Part shown: positions 11,614-22,500 of the stretch, in pieces
Position numbering within the stretch: position 1 is the first letter of the stretch
How the letters are laid out: each line of letters opens with the position of its first letter
DNA from: Schoenoplectus triqueter
Taxonomy: Eukaryota; Streptophyta; Magnoliopsida; Poales; Cyperaceae
Assembly (NCBI GenBank): GCA_964058805.1
Contig: CAXKVV010000688.1
Span: 1 to 28,666, forward strand
Direction of reading: 5' to 3'
Length of the DNA stretch: 28,666 nt
Notes under the pieces: generated by a model
Told to the model about the DNA's origin: nothing
What the model saw: the letters and a program-made list of their open reading frames with translations, nothing else
The model's database searches: none
Translations under genes and position numbers: made by a program

Positions 11614-12086
11614 GTCTTTCAAAAATCTAGTGTCTTCTGTTTTTATAACCAGGTATGTTTCAATAAAAATAGAACTTGTTCAATAAAAATTATGAAAAAT
11701 ATAACTTTTAGTAAAGAACTTGTTCAATAAAGAATCTTTGGGATTGCTTTTTTCCTATGTATTTCAATATTTGTATGAATTAAACATTTTAAAAATTAAT
11801 AACTTTAAAATTCTAAAAAAATACTAGATTTCTTGCTACTTTTCTTAAATTAACTCCAAAAAAAATACTCAGATATCTGTATACTAAGATTTTTTGACAC
11901 TTTTCTTAAATTAACTCCAAAAAAAAATCAAAATGTACAAAATTTTAGAGAAATATGCAACTAAACATTGTTTAATTATTTTTCAAGTATTGAGGATGTG
12001 TATATTATTAAAGGGTATGAAACCATACAGGCCATTGAGCAGTAGTCATTTTGATCTTTTTATCGTATAAAATTTTGATGAAAAAA
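11614..12086. other. AT-rich part of the hairpin spacer, with a 60-bp repeat
   Basis: AT-rich, no gene. A unit starting ATACTA is repeated at 11821 and 11881: both contain ACTTTTCTTAAATTAACTCC followed by an A run, at 61-bp spacing. AACTTGTTCAATAAA is also repeated (11674 and 11718). No arm homology here. Confidence 0.75.
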
Positions 12087-12157
12087 TTTCTGATCCAAAT
12101 GCTGACAATATGCATCTGGGGCGATATCCCTCAAAAGTGATCTTCGTATTTATTTTA

Positions 12158-12887
12158 GGCAGAATTGGGTATATACCCCTCAATATATTTCAATTTGGAT
12201 ATTTACCCCTTCAAACTTGAAAATTGGATATTTATCCCTTAAAATGTTAAAATTTTGGATATTTACCCATAACTATTATTGTCCTCATAAAAATTAAATT
12301 ATAATTAATTAAAATTATAATAGGATAAAATATCATTCCTTTAATTCCCGCTATTTACTTAAATCTACAACAGTCTCTTTAAATAATCTTGTCCTTTATT
12401 TTCTCATGAATTTCACGAGCTCGAAAAGAGGTAATTAGCAACTTTCGACATAATCATTAGCCTCCCTGAAAGATTGATCGAGCTCCAGCAACCTTTCGAA
12501 GACACATGTGACTGGATCTTCTAGTTCTTGACTGTGAAGAAAAATATATGTGTTTGTTGAAAGTTTCAGATTTGAGAGTTGGAGGAAATTAAAGTTTGAA
12601 ATTCATACTATGCACTTGATCATATGATAAAGATAAATTACTACTTCTTAATTTGCTAGCTCTCAGGGAAATATTGACTGATTGAGAGATATTTTATCCT
12701 TTTATAAATTTAATTAATTATTAATTTATTTTTTATGAGTTATTAATTTATTTTTTATGAGGATAATAATAATTTTGGGTAAATATACAAGATTTTGATG
12801 TTTTGAAGGATAAATATCCAATTTTAAAGTTTAGAGGGGTAAATATCCAAATTGAAATATATTAAGGGGTATATACCCAATTTTGCC
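12158..12887. mobile_element. Mutator-like (Pack-type) element with ~180-200 bp TIRs
   Basis: The terminal inverted repeats run about 12158-12334 and 12688-12887. The first 52 bases differ at only two positions; tips read GGCAGAATTGGGTATATACCCC and GGCAAAATTGGGTATATACCCC. Repeats of GGATATTTA(C/T)CC recur inside each TIR. The right TIR has an extra 20-odd-bp tandem copy (TTATTAATTTATTTTTTATGAG). The left arm of the large hairpin carries the uninterrupted site (near 10670), so this is a real insertion. The flanks (TTTATTTTA against TTTTTTTTTA) are compatible with a decayed 9-10-bp target duplication but too simple to prove it. Long TIRs plus an apparent captured exon suggest a Pack-MULE; there is no transposase. 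Confidence 0.85.
12435..12531 (-). pseudogene. Captured terminal exon inside the Pack-type element
   Basis: On the minus strand a T-rich tract and TTCTTCACAG form a good 3' splice site at 12532. It is followed by one base and 31 open codons ending in TAA (12435-12437). The peptide starts QELEDPVTCVF, continues ERLLELDQSF and ends ANDYVESC; it is acidic and amphipathic, unlike chance ORFs in this AT-rich window, and uses GC-richer codons. I read it as the last exon of a host gene captured between the TIRs. The family is not recognised. It is the only coding-like stretch in the element. Confidence 0.5.
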
Positions 12888-13571
12888 TTTTTTTTTATAT
12901 TCTTATCTGTCACAAAAATGGACAAAGTTAATTGAAAAAAAAGGCTGGAGAATTTAAAACTTCTTATAATTGTTGTTTGTTTCTTTAAACAACTACAATT
13001 CTAGGATGGTTTATTGATGTGACTTTTTTTGCATTACAGCACAAAGTTCATAACAAGAACAATTAGAAACAAAGGAAAGAAAAGACTGGTGGCGATGTAT
13101 TTTACGGACAAACTCAGAAAAGAAAATGAGATCAAGATAGAACAAGAAGGATAAATAAAATATTATTTGGTGGTTTACAAGAAGTTTAGACCAGATTATT
13201 GTTTTCATCTTCAAAACATTTAATGTAACTAGAGGCCTTATGTAACTATGTCCTAATTGTTTTCATCTTCAATTGAAGCACACACAAAAAAAAAAGATAA
13301 AATGAAGAATCACTATTTTGTATACATGTATTGCTAAATTAATTAATATAGTAAATACGTAGAATTGATAAAGAAATCAAAGGAGAAGAAGCAATATATA
13401 TAAAACAATGAAACTGTAACTGTTATGAAACCAAGAGTATTGGAGCAAAAATCACAAAATCTCAATAAATGCAATAATAATAATACCCTCCAAAGTTATC
13501 AAGAAGAGAAAGATGAGATAAATGCAATATCAAAATCGATCGATTAAAAGGGAGGATGAAAAGATGATGAC

Positions 13572-13640
13572 CTCTCTGTTGAGAGACCACAAGACATTTT
13601 CTTATTTTTCTAGAAGGGTCATGTACTCCATGGACTCTTC
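13572..13640 (-). pseudogene. Second coding block, right-arm copy, with premature stop
   Basis: Mirror of 9931-10000. It reads EESMEYMTLLEK and then TAA (13602-13604) where the left copy has CAA (Gln); after the stop ENVLWSLN is still recognisable. Thr to Ser and Asn to Arg changes also distinguish it. The upstream CCCTGAAGAG junction is shared with the left copy. Confidence 0.55.
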
Positions 13641-13789
13641 AGGGTGCCGCAGTGTTGTGCTCACCAATGTTGTAGTATGCTAGCCCTTCAGCTCTTAGTA
13701 TGACGGTATGCAATTCATGAAGAAAATACAATGTTAACACACAATCAAAGAGGGACACAAAGTATAGTAGAAAGACAAGTTAGAGAGAA

Positions 13790-13926
13790 TACCTGATGAG
13801 GATTGTTGTTGTCTCTTCGACAAAATCTCCAGAAGGCGGAGAAGCGCATAATCAAAATGCATCGAGCAAGGTTTAGAGAGGACAAGAACCAACAGATGCG
13901 AAATCGCCCTCTTTCTTTGTCTCCAT
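13790..13926 (-). pseudogene. First exon, right-arm copy, frameshifted
   Basis: Mirror of 9643-9778. The ATG at 13926-13924 opens METKKEGDF and then continues to GSCPL, where CTCTCTAAA of the left copy is CTCTAAA. This 2-bp loss of one CT unit puts a TAA at 13873-13875 after 17 codons. Downstream bases still match the left exon (GCGCTTCTCC, GGAGATTTTG, CAACAACAATCC) as far as the TCAGGTATTC donor at about 13789. This copy cannot make the left-arm peptide. Confidence 0.65.
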
Positions 13927-14010
13927 CTCTCTGTCTCTCTCTTTCTGTGTGGGGCTTGAAATAAGAAAGGGAAACTTGAAATGAGAAGGGGATTTTGATT
14001 TTTATAGAGG
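13927..14010 (-). promoter_or_regulatory. TATA box and leader of right-arm gene fragment
   Basis: On the minus strand CCTCTATAAA (14001-14010) lies about 80 bp before the ATG at 13926, with the same GAGGAG-type upstream sequence and purine-rich leader as the left copy. The TATA core is preserved although the coding part is broken. Transcription would run towards the hairpin centre, antisense to the left arm. Confidence 0.55.
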
Positions 14011-14881
14011 AAAGGAGGAGCGGAGGAGAGATTGTAACACTGGCTGAATTCGGAGAGTATCTTACAACGGCTAATTGGAGATCGAATTTTCTGGAATCAC
14101 TGGCTGAATTCGGAGAATTATTTGTTATATAGTTCTTGCCTCTTGGTTGTTCTGACCTCTATTCGAAATATTGGAGGAGGGGGACAATATTAATTTATTT
14201 TTTTCTATCTTAACATATGTTATATTGATTTGGCAATTTCTCGTCTTTCAACAATCAGCCATGGCGTATGGATGCTTTAACAAGAAGAGATGTAAAATAC
14301 ATCTCCAGTTGTCCCAAATGGACAACATAATAATAAGCTTGTGTCTTTCATCGTATAAAATATATGAAAAAAAATGATTTTAGAAGTTATTTGCATCTAG
14401 GAGCTTGTACTAAAAAAGAAATATAATAATACCCTAACAATTTTATATTGTATCGAAATTAATCTCCGGGTACAAATAATCATGCTCTGAATTGGTAATT
14501 AAATTTTCTTCCTACAAATTGTAGATTGTATATGAAACATTAAAAGTCCTTTTCTCACCTTTTTGAGAAATCTTGAAAGTAAGGTATGCACCGGCTGTAT
14601 AGCTCCAAGTTTGTTTCTTCCAAGAAACGAAGCACAACACCTGTCATGAAAGTAAAGTATGGTGCGCTTGGGTCAAGGAAAAATCTTGAATTAATTTTTC
14701 GCATTGAGTAAAATTTTGTTAACGAGAAACATGTACGATGAAGAAGGTTGGTCCACAATAACTGCTAAAACTCAAATAGAAAAGCAGTCCCCCCGCCGCC
14801 CCTGCATATGGTTATAGAGTTATAGTTGCTTTTTCAAAATTTTAGCATAATATTTTTCGTTCCTTTATCAAAACAATTTTT

Positions 14882-14889
14882 GTTCTCTT
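14882..14889. repeat. 8-bp target-site duplication, left copy (GTTCTCTT)
   Basis: GTTCTCTT directly precedes the TAGGGCTGC tip of the hAT MITE and recurs directly after its other tip at 15433-15440. Confidence 0.9.
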
Positions 14890-15432
14890 TAGGGCTGCAA
14901 GAAATATTCGAAGTTCGTAGTTCGTTCGTGTTCGATTCGAAAAAAGTTCGAATAAAGTTCGTTCGATTCTAGTTCGAAATTAATTTCAAATCAAACTGAT
15001 TCGATTCGAAATTATATCGAATCAAACTCAAACCATGGTGAGTTCGTTCGAAATGTGTTCGCGAACTATTTTTGTTTGAATTTGTATTAATTATTTGATT
15101 GTTTGAGACTTTGAGTAGTATGAATTTATATAAAATTTATTAATTTTTGTTGAATGAACTTTTAGTTTTGTATGAATTTATATTAAATTGACATTTTTTA
15201 TATTTGATTCTGTTATTTTGATATGAATTATAAAATTTGTTCACCTAATAATTCTATTTCAAACTATTTACGAATCAAATCAAACAGTTCGAATATTTAA
15301 CGAATCAAATTTCAAACAATGATTTGAGTTCGAAACTGCCTATCTATTTCAAATCAAACTAGTTCGAAATAGATTTCAAATCAAACTCAAACACAAGTCA
15401 GTTCGTTCGTGTTCGATTCGTTTGCAGCCCTA
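14890..15432. mobile_element. hAT-family MITE (543 bp)
   Basis: Tips TAGGGCTGCAAG and TTTGCAGCCCTA form short terminal inverted repeats of the plant hAT type, and a perfect 8-bp target duplication (GTTCTCTT) flanks them, which is the hAT hallmark. Subterminal regions on both sides are packed with TTCG, TTCGAA and TTCGTTCG motifs and their partners (AATCAAACT), the kind of clustered short repeats hAT transposases bind. The middle is AT-rich and non-coding. The left arm of the large hairpin carries the matching empty site near 9000 (AATAAAGAACAAAA), so the insertion is specific to the right arm. Confidence 0.92.
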
Positions 15433-15440
15433 GTTCTCTT
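15433..15440. repeat. 8-bp target-site duplication, right copy (GTTCTCTT)
   Basis: Identical to 14882-14889; together they bracket the hAT MITE. Confidence 0.9.
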
Positions 15441-15836
15441 TATTTTCTTTCTCATTCAAAAGAAGACATTTAAACTTTTAATTATTTATTTTATTTTCTT
15501 TCATTTTATAAGGATGGAGTCGACCGGTCAACCTCTTCAATTTAAATATACAAAAAAAATGCTATACTAATAATTTTAAGATGTCTACAACCTGATGATA
15601 GCTCCTAGCAATTTTAAGATTGTTCAAGTTGATCAGGCATATTCGACAATACTAAACCAACTTGAATTTAAAACAATTGGCCAAAATGTATCAGATAATA
15701 TACTCGCATAATTAAAGCAATGTTCCGACAATGAATCTTGATACATCATGCACAAACACAGTGAAGAACATATTAAGGAATGCATAGAAACAGTTGTCCC
15801 ATGTTGAATGTTTCTAAAGTGCATACCACAATTTAT

Positions 15837-16268
15837 GAGGCATGTTTTGTTAATTTTGTATTGATCTTTTGTTCAACTGATTATGACAGTCGGATGCTCG
15901 AACTGACAAACATCCTTTATAATCAAAATCTTTCATTTACCAAAATGTCCTAGGCAAGTTCGTCCTGTCGTCAGAATACAATGCAGTATTAATCAAAGAT
16001 GCATTATCGATTGTTAATTTATCTTTGCAATTCGGTCTTATTTTCTTTTAAATAACATGTATTTAAAACTTAAATGTTATGAAAAATGCCTATTTATCAA
16101 AATTTCAAACTTAAATATTAAAATGAAGGAATCACTTGAAATTAACTTTGTCAATATAGATAGTGACATTTCAAACAAATTAGAAAAAAAACTCTTAAAA
16201 ATAGAGAAAACTTTGGATTTATTTTTTTAACTTTGTAGATGGATAGTGTTTGAAATTTCATGCAGTGT
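15837..16268. other. Right-arm-only segment, absent from left arm
   Basis: At the left arm the sequence passes directly from the block at 8682 to that at 8693, where the right arm has about 430 extra bp. I find no TIRs or target duplication at its edges, so a deletion in the left arm is as likely as an insertion here. AT-rich, no gene seen. Confidence 0.6.
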
Positions 16269-16373
16269 CAGCATGATTTGATAATTCATAAAAGACCATA
16301 AAAATTTTATTCATTTTTCAATGGTTCTAATTTAAATATTTTTTATGGAATGAAATAATATTACATGAAATAC

Positions 16374-16800
16374 CCTTACTTTGTAAAAACATTTGTAATT
16401 CATTGTTTTTATATTCTGTTCCATTATCCGACCTGAGTACTTTAATAGTAGTACCAAATTGATTTTCTACCATGATGCAAAATTCTTAAAAATGGTGGGT
16501 ACTTCCCTTTTGGATTTCATGAGATATAACTAGGTAGCACGTGACTTATCATCTATGAAAGTGATAAAATATTTGTAACCTTCCTTAGAATCAATTGGAG
16601 TATTTCCCCAAGTATCTGAATGAATCAAATCAAATAATTTATCAACTTTATTAAGACGGTCTGAAAAAATAGTCTGTGCTGTTTTGCAAAATAACAAGAA
16701 TCACAATAACAGAATCCGAATTGATGCCTAAAAAACTTTATTACATAATCAGAGGTGTCCTAAATGATTATGCCATAAATTGAGAGAGATTGAATGAGAA
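16374..16800 (-). pseudogene. Ty1/Copia retrotransposon remnant: zinc finger and integrase core
   Basis: On the minus strand, in order: LWHNHLGH (16754-16778) and CDSCYFAKQH (about 16681-16710) form the HHCC zinc finger of the GAG-pre-integrase region. HSDTWGN (about 16603-16623) holds the first integrase Asp; KYFITFIDDKSR follows; LRSDNGTEY (about 16411-16440) holds the second Asp. This is the Copia order. The copy is dead: a stop replaces Trp after SRAT, a base is lost after NFAS, and more shifts break the zinc-finger part. The third catalytic Glu, reverse transcriptase and RNase H are absent, because the remnant is cut off at 16374 where the hairpin arm starts. No LTRs seen. Confidence 0.88.
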
Positions 16801-16871
16801 TTTATTGCAGCCATCGCAGGTCCATTTTGTTAGGTTCAGCCAATGGCACGTCGCCAACGCCAATGGAGGTA

Positions 16872-17205
16872 TGTAGTGGCACTGACTAGATATATTATTT
16901 GAAAAACCAACTATAAGTTGAGATATATCAAAACAAAAATGTTTGCAGTTCCTGTTCTACGAATATAAAATGTGGGCTGATATTTAGTTCACAATCATGT
17001 TGCCACCCAACCAAAAAAATATTATAAGAACTTGTAGCTGTAGTGGCACTGACTAGATATATTATTTGAAAAACCAACTATAAGTTGAGATATATCAAAA
17101 CAAAAATGTTTGCAGTTCCTGTTCTACGAATATAAAATGTGGGCTGATATTTAGTTCACAATCATGTTGCCACCCAACCAAAAAAATATTATAAGAACTT
17201 GTAGC
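16872..17205. repeat. Perfect 167-bp tandem duplication
   Basis: Two adjacent units start TGTAGTGGCACTGACTAG at 16872 and 17039; I find no difference between them. Identity implies a recent event compared with the decayed Copia remnant next door. The unit reads AT-rich with many stops and may be upstream retrotransposon sequence, but I could not match it to a Copia domain. Confidence 0.93.
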
Positions 17206-19512
17206 TGTCATTACCTCCGCAAAGCTTAGTGTGTTATGATACTTACATCTGCATGTGAGCATTTTATTTAACTAGCAAATTTGCTACACGGGTATCCAAT
17301 TTATAGAAAATATATGTATTTTTTTATTTTTTTTATATTCATAACAACTTTATCGGTTATCATAATTGTGAAATGAAGATGATTAATGATAAATTCATAT
17401 TCTTAATTCAATTGGTCACAATTAATATATTAGTCAGATTGAGTTTTTCTTCAAGTGCTACCTAATGGGGTTGTTAACTTGACATAACATCGCCTGCCAG
17501 CATGCTTCATGCTTGTATTTTATAATTTTATTCAACGGATGCTGTTTCATTTATTCTTGTGACAGAAGAGGAAAAGCATTTAATTCCAAAGACAGGAAAA
17601 GATAGTAAATTTCTTAGGTATTAACACAATCATGGTTCATTTTTTTCTCATTAATTAAATGATGTGTCAATGTATGAAAGGTTCACATCACCACCTTTTG
17701 GCGTGAGAATCGCCATATGATTATTGCTGAATAAATGCCAAAAGTAAGGACTAACTAACCAACCCCCAAAATTGTGCAAGACTTGAGTACATCAAAAATA
17801 AATTCTACGATTTTGGTTAATTAAGAGGCCGAAATTACACCATCCTCTTTATTTTCGGCGTTGCTTCTATTGGGGCCTAAAATGGAAACTTTTGGGGCTA
17901 TAATTTCGCAATATGTTGCCAATATTGAGCCTTTAAAACAGAAAGAGCAACTACCATGGATAGCATTTCAGATAATTCTATTATTTATAAAAAAATGTAA
18001 AATAGATAAAAGTATACCAGTAAATGAATACACCAAAAGATGACAACATACGTACCTTGTTCTGTCTGTTGTGTCTTTTTATTTGCAGTTCCTCATTTCA
18101 TGTGCAAACAGCCAGCTATATTTAGGCCTCCCATGTGCTTCCCTTTTATTTCCGTATATACTTTTTTCATGAAAAATCATTAGAGCTTCCTGGTGTCTTT
18201 TTTTTTTTTTTTTTGAGAGAGAAAGCTCCCTGGGTTTCACTCAGCTGCTCAATTTACTGACAATACGGATACCACATGTGCCAATACAGTATCCACTGAA
18301 ACTGCATCGACATTCGACACCAATAATCCTAAGCCAAAAAAAAAAGAATAAAAAAAAACAATGATAAGGACACTAAAACAGATGCTTAGTACTGGTAGGA
18401 TGTGTATTGGTTTGGCATGATTTTTTATCTTTTTTTTACCAGGGTCATTCTGATTCTTCTTTCTTATCCGCACTACATTTTCTGTGCTGTTATTGTTTTT
18501 GCTCTGTTTTATTTATTTATTTTTCTCTTGGTACTTTACTTCCTATCACGTGCTCAGCATGTGAGGCATGATTGGATAACTGACTAACCTTTTGTGGATG
18601 TGTTTGGATGTGCAATAATGTTCCCCAAAAAATGTTATTTTGCTGCAAAGGAAAATGGGAGTAATACATAACCAATTTATTTTGAAAGAATTGACAAAAA
18701 AAAATGTAAATTCTTCACTTGAGGACATGTTTCTCCGAACTTGGAGTTTCATGGCTAGGGGCAGGTCTTGGCAGAGGGAGTGAGGGTCTCGTGTCTCTTA
18801 TTGTTGTTTGATTGTGTGCTGCCCACTCAATGCTCCTTTCTGATTTAGATGAATGGGAAATATGCGATCACTGCTTGATAAATCGGCCATAATAGAGATC
18901 GTCGCTGGGTTTTTCAACCTTTTTTAGGCTGAGAGAGGAAGGTGGATTGAGGGGAAATGAAATGGCAGAGGGAAGATGAAAGATGAAATTGAGTAAGGGA
19001 TGGGCTTTTGTGTTCTCTACTGAACTGGAATTTGATGAGAGATGGAGGAGAACTTATGGGAGAAGGCCAACAACGAATTTGGGAGAGATGGAGGAGCGGG
19101 GTTTGTGAGAGGAGGTAACAACGACTATTGCGATAATATCTTTAATATATTTTGTATTTGAATCATATTAGATTCAGATGTAAATTCAATAAGGAAAAAA
19201 CCTTTTAAAAATCTATAACTGTGAGAGAAAGTAATTATAGTTGTCTTTGATGGCTTAATGTCGATGAAGTACAAAAATATGCGTACGTAAAAATGCAATA
19301 ATCTGTTTTTTTTTTCTTGAAACGAAAATGAAAAGCTAGTGGTATATTTGAAAATTTGGTTAATGTGTCAGAAAAATAAATTATTTTTTTATAAGAAAGA
19401 TGACGTGTCACGCTCTTATTTTCCATAGAAAAATAAATTGTCGGTTAATCAAAGATAGTCTTAGTCTTAGACGAAGAAATTAATAAGATTTTCCCAACTG
19501 TGAGTCGTGACG
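17206..19512. other. AT-rich intergenic DNA, no defensible gene
   Basis: No gene supported. A 60-codon ORF at 17861-18043 (MLLLGPKMETF onward) has no recognised family. A purine-rich plus-strand stretch at 18890-19110 (GAGAGGAAGG, GATGGAGGAG) would look like a CT-rich plant 5' leader on the minus strand, but no convincing ATG or exon follows. T-rich and A-rich homopolymers occur at 18198-18213 and 18336-18360. Confidence 0.6.
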
Positions 19513-19594
19513 GTGAGTATATTACTTCTGTTTTCTTTCTTCATCTCTTCTTCTTCTTTTTTTTTTTCTTTTTTTTCCTTTTTCTTTTTTGCAG
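19513..19594 (+). other. Intron-like segment with strong splice consensus
   Basis: GACG then GTGAGTAT is a near-perfect plant 5' splice site. It is followed by about 55 bases of almost pure pyrimidine (19536-19590) and TTTTTTGCAG then CTGG, a strong 3' splice site. The length of 82 bp is near the plant minimum. No coding exon is recognisable on either side, so it may be a relic or chance. Confidence 0.25.
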
Positions 19595-22500
19595 CTGGCA
19601 ATGCGAAGTACCTGAGTAACTATATAATTTTAAACACATTGTGACGCACATTGATGTCAAGGCTCGGTGGCAGGAAGCATCCTCTATCTGGCAGTCTTTT
19701 TACTATGCATTGTGTTGTTAATCATGCAGTTGATATCTTAACTAATAATTGTACTCTGTGTGTGTGTGTGTATATATATATAAAAGTTTTCTCAAGCAAG
19801 TGATAACAGTGGTTTTTTTATCCCACTTCGAATGTAAATTACTCATATACTAATTTTACTTATTGTTACAATAATAGCTTGAATGAACTATGGACGGAAT
19901 TCAATTTTATATTGAAAAACCTCTAGACACAGCTGAAATTTGAATTAAATAAATTGCATAAGTCACCTTTTAAAGGGGGCAAAAAGAGCAAAAACAAATT
20001 TCAGTACTTCAGGATCTACTAAACAAAGTTTATGATTAAGTTCAAACTTATTAATAAGTGCAGTTGTCCAATAATAATAAAATAAATGAACTAGAATTAA
20101 TGCGAGGCAGCTTAAAATCAAATACAACACATTCAGATTTTGGGAAAGTGTCACAGAGAACCCAAGATAACATGAGAATTAAATTAGATAAATAATGCCG
20201 GTCCCAAAGGAAAAGGGCCGGCCATGCCTGGCTCGTGGGCTCCTGATCCAGATTTCGTTAAAATTCTAATTGATCATTAAATCTATTTAATAAATCAATT
20301 TTGGAGAGCAAATCTAGAAAGGCATCTAACTAGTTTAATTACTTCCTACACTTGTTTCTTGATACTCCCACAGTTGACAGTCCATGTGAATTCATTCCGC
20401 ACTTCGCAGCTTCCTTTTAAATCAGCGGAGCAAATAATCCTGTCATATTATTTGGATTTCATATGTATGATATGCGACAGTATGAATTAATTCAGAACTT
20501 CATAAATAAATGCAAATAAAAAAATTCTCCTGGAAAGCATAGAATATGAGCTTAATGATTCTTTATGACTGATTTTTTTTGAGCTAATGCATAATAAGTT
20601 CAAGGGTAAAAATTCTAATATGAGCTTAATTTTACAATCTGTGGTATAATGGTATTAGCTTTTAAATCAAATTGGACTTATCGAACTTTAATTTACATGT
20701 GCAACCTAATAAGAAAATTGATTAACTGATTATATTGAGTTACCTTGCAGGAAAGGACGGAGTCAGAATTTAAATATGAGGGGTTGGGTTGATGAAATGT
20801 AAAATATTAATTGATTAAAATAAATTATAATGATTCAATTGATAACTTTTATGTAAATTTAATCAATTTTCATAGTCACACTTAAATCACACAGGGGCGC
20901 TTCACGGGGGAAGAATCTTGATCAGAAGATTCGGAGAGATTTATAGAGAGAATTTTTAGTGGGTACTATGAGGGTCGAATTCAAAAATAAAAATTTACAG
21001 AATGAAATCTGAAATTAAAAAGTACAGATCCATCGTGAGCGAAACAGATATGGTTGACATTCGTTATTTGTACACCAGTTTCATAAATCTAAATATTTAT
21101 TACTTAATTACGTATAATATTATATAGTTGTATACTACGTGCATATAAGATTTGTGAATCATAACTCTAATTCGAGCACTTTATTTTCAAACGGACATTT
21201 TTTTTCATAAAATTTCAATTGAAATGTTTTACACAACAATGAAAAACTCGCAACGGGATCAATTTTGAAATTGGCTGATGGTTTTTGCATGTGATGTACT
21301 GATTTTTTTTTTGGATAATGTGTTGTTCGCTTTTCTTTCTTTTAGAAGTATATTAATATTGTGCTTTTATTATGTCTCTTATATTTCTAACAATATTTAG
21401 CACGCCAAGGTCTAGACTCCCAAATAATACGATGAAACAAATCTTTAATATCAATAAATTGAGAAAAAAGTGCAGCTAAGTGTATAGAAATTGGAAAAAG
21501 ATTTAAGATAACAATTCAATGGGCATTGTTAACAGTAATTCAATTTTTGTCCCCTTAAATATTTTGTCTTTTGCAATATCTATGTTTGCCCCCTTCTTTT
21601 AATCATATATTTAACTTTTTATACAAAAAAAATATATTATTAAACACTAAACTAGAATTAATTCTATAACCAACAAACATTAATGATTACATAATTAAGA
21701 CTACTATAAAAGGTGCTTGTTAATCAATAACCAGTATAATAATAATCTTAGCACCCATTAAAGTACTTCACATATGAAATGGTCAGCCCTTAAATCTTAT
21801 CATTCATCAAAGTATCTGCTGTCATAAAAAAAAAGGGGGTCAGACAAAAATAATATGAAACTTTGAAAGATCTAGTTGGGTAAACTTTCCAAACAAACTA
21901 TAAATTAACCTGCGACAAAACCAACTCTGTGGTCAACAGTACCGAGTTGCAATTTAGAATGCAAGTCAAATTAACAGCTGAGTTCACATCAATGAACCTG
22001 TTCAATTTAGGGATTAACTAACTAAACAATTAATTGCATCCAAATTTTCACCAAAAAATAACAAAACCAAACAAAATAAATAAATGTAAGTGTATACACA
22101 ATCACATAATAAAACTTGAAGTCTTGAACTAAATTTTTATTGAAAACTATTCATCGGGAATTGTACTCCAGCTCATATGAAGAAGGGCTTTTTTTCGAAC
22201 ATTTTTCAGCGGAGACCACCGCTATTTTAATAGAAACCCTAAAAAACAGTCGCACCAATTTTTTGAAAAGGAGTCATGGACTGGCGAGGAGGATTAGAAT
22301 TTGAACAAACTTAGTGCTAACACTAGCTGCAATACGCGCATCGCCGCGTCTACTGATTTTTTCCCCCAAATATCATACTAATATAAAATAATAATAATTT
22401 ATTTGTAGCACAAAATCTAGAAAATTATTATTTGCACCATCAATTTTTCCCACAGTGATATAATAAATATGAATTTTGTGGCAATGATTTTTTCTATCTG

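Larger units (their letters stand above)
12087..16373 (-). repeat. Right arm of giant inverted duplication (4.29 kb)
   Basis: This is the mirror of 8582-10744, interrupted by two transposons (12158-12887 and 14890-15432) and by segments missing on the left: about 190 bp around 14590-14790 and about 430 bp at 15837-16268. Mirrored landmarks are the TATA box and gene start (13560-14010), the poly-A tract GGCTGGAG block at 12945 against 10620, and the GGTCAACC/GGTTGACC segment at 15530 against 8910. The arm holds a private 19-bp repeat, CACTGGCTGAATTCGGAGA, at 14038 and 14098. It ends exactly where a Copia integrase remnant begins. Confidence 0.95.

Noticed and set aside
8582..16373. The large inverted duplication as one Mutator element with very long TIRs
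   Set aside because: The outer ends (ATTTCATGTAAT) carry no known transposon tip, and flanking bases (CATAGTTAAA against ACCCTTACTT) show no target duplication.
8582..16373. Chloroplast-type inverted repeat
   Set aside because: No plastid genes are present, and the arms contain nuclear transposons and diverged sequence.
17861..18043. 60-codon ORF beginning MLLLGPKMETF
   Set aside because: No family recognised and no splice or promoter context; retained only as a note.
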